A stretch of 64,000 bases of DNA, taken from positions 8,838,501 to 8,902,500 of the forward strand of contig CM051520.1 of the NCBI GenBank assembly GCA_028015205.1, given 5' to 3'. A program made the position numbers and the translations under genes. The notes under the pieces were generated by a model. The model made no database searches. It was not told the origin of the DNA and saw nothing but the letters and a program-made list of their open reading frames with translations. The stretch comes from Mytilisepta virgata (lineage: Eukaryota; Mollusca; Bivalvia; Mytilida; Mytilidae). Shown here one piece after another: positions 60,151 to 64,000 of this stretch. How positions within the stretch are numbered: position 1 is the first letter of the stretch; each line of letters begins with the position of its first letter.

Positions 60151-60645
60151 TTTTAATGCCATCAGTTGGCGTCCTTCGTCGTCGTCGTAAACTTTCCTTT
60201 AAAGATCTCTCCCCTGAAACCACTGGGCCAATTGGAACAAAAATTGGCTGGAATGGTCCTTAGGTGGTCCTCTTTCAGAATTATATCCGATGACCCCAAA
60301 CCGTCGTCCAAGATGGCCCCTAGGGCCGAACATAGTTTAACATAGGACCTTATGGGAAATTAACATACAGATCTTCTTATCTGAAACCACTTGGCCAATT
60401 GGAACAAAAGTTAGCAGCAATGATCCTTTGGTGGTCCTCTTTCAGACTTGTATCCGATGACCCCGCCCACCATCCTAAATGGCTGCCAGAGCAGAACAGT
60501 GTTTAACATATGAACCAAGTGGAAAATCGCTGAAAGTTCTTCTTGTTTGAAACCAGTGAGCCAGTTGGAAATTGACAGGCTCCCAGACAAGATGGACATA
60601 CTCCAGTCGAGCGATACAGGCTAATGGGAGCCTCTAGTTATTCAT
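60151..60645 (+). repeat. Dispersed tandem repeat of the 'gagcgatacaggct' family
   Basis: The head tggcgtccttcgtcgtcgtc is followed by two to three monomers with 'tgaaaccac(t)(t/g)ggccaatt', 'tggtcctctttcaga' and 'ccgatgacccc'. It ends at 'gagcgatacaggctaatggg' and agcctctagtt (60610-60640). It is the inverse-oriented relative of 25186-26125. Confidence 0.85.
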
Positions 60646-62220
60646 AATTTAGTTATCTTATATTTTATGGAATACATTATTCGTGAAGTTTAAAAACTAA
60701 CTCTTTTCTTGAAATATAGGTTATAGTCTTATAGAATGGATTTCAATGTATTATGAACAGTAATTCCCAAGGTGAAGCCGCGGGCATTATGTTCAAAATA
60801 CATGGAAAACCATTTTTGACCAAATTAGAAGATTATTCACCTCTCCGAGAACCATTTAATAAAGACAATACCTTTTGTACCCTATCATACTAATTATGGT
60901 TCTGTGGTCATACATTACTTTTCGGCACAAACAGGAGGCAATAACATCCCGCCCTTGTGGGTTGGCGCCACTTTGAACTCAGTTAATAGAAAAATTCTGT
61001 TGGAGAAAAAACTGTTCCCAGTAAATGCCATTACAACTGAATGGAAGGAAAGCAAGAAAAGTTAATGACATAAGTGACTTTTTTTAAATTTTATTTTAAT
61101 ATTTACTTTTGAATAACTAAATCTGAAATGTATGTACATCCCATCTCCATCTTCAATTTATAATTTGATCATTAAAATTGCCTTTCCTTCATTTTGTACA
61201 GTAAACAATTTTATAAACATTGTAAGATTAGATATACTTTTGTTTGCAATGTTCTGCAGTAACATCATTTGTGGAGAAGTAATGAAAGTCTACTTAAGGA
61301 TGTATTCTTCTGATGCTTCAGTCTCGTTGAAATTTCATTCGGGAATTATTTCCAACACATGTGATACAAGTGGAAAATATTAATGAATTTAAAAAATATT
61401 ATAATCTAACTAAACTCTATTAAAAAAATATGTACTTACAATAAGTAGTTTTTGTGTAATAAAATTTTCAAATTTTATAACCAATCTGGTCAGTGTCATC
61501 AGCCAAAATGTTGAGAAAATGGACGAGTGATACAAAGAAATGATTTAAAAAAATATGTACATCCCATATCAATTTTTTCTTTTTAAAATTCTTTAATGTG
61601 TATTTTTTCAATCATTTATAACAAAGAAGTTGAAATTATATGCTCTTTGTTCTGAAAAAAAAATGAGATTTACTAAATTGACTGCACGGTCATTTTGATG
61701 CGAAAAAACTACAAAATTGTATAAAACTTTCTTATATTAATACCTACCCATAGTTTTTTTAGGTCAAATTCATTCAGATTGGTCCACTTCATCTTTAGGG
61801 AAAGTAGGGAAAAAGTTTAATTGTGGAACTGTGATTTTTTTTTCATGATAATAGCCCAAAAATGGGTAAATATTGATGAAAAATTGGAAAATCATAAAAA
61901 TGGGGTACTTTCAAATGACCGTAGCAAAAAAAAGAAGTACACCACCATATGACTTATTCTTCATAAAAATTACTTTCTTACAGTCATATAAACCAAAAAA
62001 TCAGGTTAAGTAAAAAGTTTAATTCTAGAAGTGTTTGGCTCCTCAGAAGTGTACATCCTTTAAACTCCCTTTTCCCCCTAAAAAATCTTAAAATCATAAT
62101 TGTTTCCAAATGTAAAAGACTAATTCATGAAAGTTAATAAATCCCAATTACCCTTTCGTTGCTAGTATGCTTGTAAACACTCATCATGTTAAATTGTTGT
62201 CTTCTGTCTTGTCTTTCTAG
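60646..62220. other. Intron segment, mostly unassigned
   Basis: AT-rich intron. A short direct duplication of 'atgtacatcccat' occurs near 61132 and 61555. No supported exon. Confidence 0.4.
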
Positions 62221-62326
62221 TCCCCATTCAAGAATATCATGCATTTTATTTCATAAAGCATGGAAAATCATGTACTATGAAAGCTAAAGCTCACAACAAC
62301 GGCTTTCGATTGGTTGAGGAGAGGTG
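62221..62326 (+). CDS. Candidate alternative last exon (weak)
   Basis: It follows acceptor ttgtctttctag (ending 62220). The phase-1 frame, the one needed by the upstream exons, is the only open one of the three. It reads VPIQEYHAFYFIKHGK then SCTMKAKAHNNGF and a TGA stop at about 62324-62326. A run of A follows at 62336-62352. It might be an alternative 3' end of the large gene. No donor with matching phase is present, so it cannot be an internal exon leading to the TSP1 exon. The frame is short and could be chance. Confidence 0.22.
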
Positions 62327-62429
62327 ATTATGTTAAAAAAAAAAAAAAAAAACAAAACAGTATAACACTTTTCTTTGAATTATTATTATTGTAATTAGTT
62401 TTTACTAATACTATGTTTTAAGCTTTCCT

Positions 62430-63345
62430 GGCCTATAGTCCACGTGAGCTTATGTCATCACTTTGGGTCCGTCGTCCATTGTGCGTATACTTTTCACATA
62501 TTGATCTCATCTGAAACTGCTTGGTGGATTATAACCAAGATTAGTAGAAATGATGTATGGAAGAACCTCTACAAACGATCAACCTTTGGTTCCGGTTTGA
62601 TGAACAATATGGCCGTTATAGGCCATCTTTGATTTTTATTGGCCAATTTTCAAAAGTTTCAAAAATCTTCTCAACTGAAACTGCATTACAGTTTGTTTCG
62701 AAACTTTGCAGGATTGATGACAGAAATATACCCTCTACAAACAGTCCACTTTTGATTGAGATTCATTCGCTCATGCGATGTCTGCGGCTGCTCAAAGTTT
62801 CCTTAGAAACCATATGGGAAATGACTTTTTGTCATTTGATCAGGAACTAATGGGCAGATTGTAACCAAAAGTTGGCAGGAATTATGTACGGAAGAACCTC
62901 TACTAATGATCTATCTTATGGATGAACAACATGGCCACCCGAGGCCATCCTTGATTTTTATTGTTCAATTTTCAAGGTCTTTTTCTCTGAAACAACATTA
63001 CGAAATTGTTTTAAACTTTGCAGGATTGATTACACCAATACTCTCTACAAACGGTCCACTTGTGGTTGAGATTCATCCGCTCAACCGATGGCTATGGCTA
63101 CTCAAAGTTTCCATGGAAACTATATGGATAATGACTTTTTTGTCATTTGCTAGGCAACTAATGGGCAGATTGTAACCGATGTTGGCAGAAAAATCATATT
63201 GGAGGACAGATGATCCACCTTCTTTAGGTCAGACATCAAATGTCAAGGTCACTTTGAAATTTTGCATTTCTGTAACATTTTCAAATGGGCTAATAGGTAG
63301 CCATGTGAGAGATACAGGCTCAGATGAGCCTCTAGTTTTATTTGA
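62430..63345 (+). repeat. Dispersed tandem repeat, third copy of the 'gagcctctagtt' family
   Basis: The head is 'cctatagtccacgtgagctt', with 'gtccgtcgtcc' near 62466. Two long monomers of about 310 bp share 'ctgaaact(g)cattaca', 'tttgcaggattgat' and 'actaatgggcagattgtaac'. The end is 'gagatacaggctcagatgag' plus cctctagttt (63309-63340). The plus-strand frames across it are repeat artefacts. Confidence 0.8.
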
Positions 63346-63753
63346 TTTTAACTTATTTAGGTTTTGAACAAAATTATTGCCAACTAGTTATTATCTCCAG
63401 TTGAGTTTTATCACTCGTTGTTTAATGTCAGGATTTATGCCTTAGGGAAACTCAGCTGTAACACATCATCTGTAACAGATGGTCAAATTATAATAATACA
63501 AATAACAAACAAATATTACCTGGGCTTTTGACAACATATCACAAGCTATTTGATCCATAAGATATTTAATTTCAATGCACATACCCAAAATAATACAAGT
63601 AAATATATGCATTTTTTATAACTTTTTTTTCTCAATAAAACCTATTTTCATACCTAAAAAATCATGACCATGGAGAAAAATATTTCGACTATTCAAAACA
63701 AAAAGATGTTTATGTTTATAGAAAGTATAAAATTATTGCAGAAATTATTGTAG
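63346..63753. other. Intron segment before the terminal exon
   Basis: AT-rich; ends at acceptor aaattattgtag (63753). The polypyrimidine tract is weak but the exon that follows is clear. Confidence 0.5.
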
Positions 63754-63902
63754 ATTACTCGGAATGGGAAGAATGGAGTTCCTGCAGTAACACATGTGGT
63801 GTTGGAAGATCAGAGAGACGGAGACATTGTTTAAACAAGGACCAGTGTAGTTCTTATGATTCCCAGCAGCGTCCCTGTTTAGTACAACCGTGTCCTGAAT
63901 AA
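63754..63902 (+). CDS. Terminal exon: thrombospondin type-1 repeat and stop codon
   Basis: The exon enters in phase 1 and encodes 49 residues and TAA (63900-63902). The first residue is His or Asp depending on the upstream exon, followed by YSEWEEWSSCSNTCGVGRSE. The TSP1 hallmarks are present: W-x-x-W (a C-mannosylation motif), the C-x-x-T-C-x-x-G O-fucosylation motif, an Arg-rich strand (RSERRRHC), and six cysteines (11, 15, 26, 32, 42, 47) ending PC-x4-PC. Length matches a single complete TSP1 module. Such modules are extracellular and bind matrix components. It is the only Cys-rich part of the predicted protein, and its phase matches every upstream cassette, so I place it as the C-terminus of the large gene. 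It could instead belong to an unseen separate gene. Confidence 0.85.
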
Positions 63903-63922
63903 TATTTTATAATATTTTATGC

Positions 63923-63928
63923 ATTAAA
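63923..63928 (+). terminator. Probable polyadenylation signal ATTAAA
   Basis: This common variant of AATAAA lies 21 nt after the TSP1 stop codon. No canonical AATAAA is seen between the stop and the end of the window. Confidence 0.5.
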
Positions 63929-64000
63929 TTGTTATTTCCTAAATATATGTTATTCTTAGACAATTTATAACAAAACATTCTTATATGGTTTAAATGATAT

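Noticed and set aside
63395..63480. Possible phase 1-1 exon after 'ttatctccag'
   Set aside because: It is open in the right phase but has a poor polypyrimidine tract and a non-consensus donor; likely chance.

Overview
This is eukaryotic nuclear DNA, most likely from a marine bivalve mollusc and probably a mytilid. The evidence is AT-rich sequence, spliced genes with GT-AG introns, and a dense mix of repeats typical of bivalve genomes: dispersed tandem repeats with monomers of about 160 bp and CCGT-rich heads, 'aaaatggccgccatttt' elements, a tRNA-derived SINE, and decayed LINE and Penelope-like retroelements. I see no bacterial operons, rRNA or functional tRNA genes, or CRISPR arrays.

The window is best read as the 3' part of ONE very large plus-strand gene. 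Positions 1-20641 hold a tandem array with a 2519-bp unit. Each unit carries a two-exon cassette: exon A (668 nt, enters in phase 1, leaves in phase 0) and exon B (55 nt, phase 0 to phase 1). A cassette is therefore 723 nt, or 241 codons, is phase-symmetric (1-1), and can be added or lost without shifting the frame. Seven exon A copies are visible (starts 1570, 4089, 6608, 12439, 14958, 17477, 19996). Each is followed by an exon B about 213 bp downstream, except the last, whose divergent exon B lies 21 kb away at 42005-42056. A diverged cassette follows (exon A type 47145-48112, exon B position 49564-50830), then a possible 48-nt phase 1-1 exon (58024-58071). The gene ends in a terminal exon encoding a thrombospondin type-1 repeat and a stop codon (63754-63902). 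Every junction is phase-compatible. Together the exons would encode roughly 2,500 residues of a lysine-rich, probably secreted repeat protein whose N-terminus lies upstream of the window.

The repeated domain is not one I recognise. Inside each cassette two copies of a helical-looking motif lie exactly 90 residues apart (LKS...DK..IQ.I...I..K.YK.A...I). Weaker copies occur in both divergent downstream exons, so the domain pair is older than the array. The array copies are almost identical, which points to recent expansion or continuing homogenisation. Homology to the array stops abruptly near 20641, 22 nt before the end of the last exon A.

The introns are repeat depots. One array unit is split by a unique 3.3-kb insertion (8724-12035). 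The last cassette's intron, 213 bp in the array, has grown to 21.3 kb (20664-42004). It holds miniature elements, a TTACGA-rich element, a LINE interrupted by a nested element, a CCGT-headed tandem repeat, fragments of a Penelope-like reverse transcriptase, a large inverted-repeat element containing a near-perfect hairpin, and a SINE. Later introns hold more tandem-repeat elements, a nested 595-bp terminal-inverted-repeat element (44212-44806), a 605-bp element with internal hairpins (54197-54801) and a purine-rich degenerate array.
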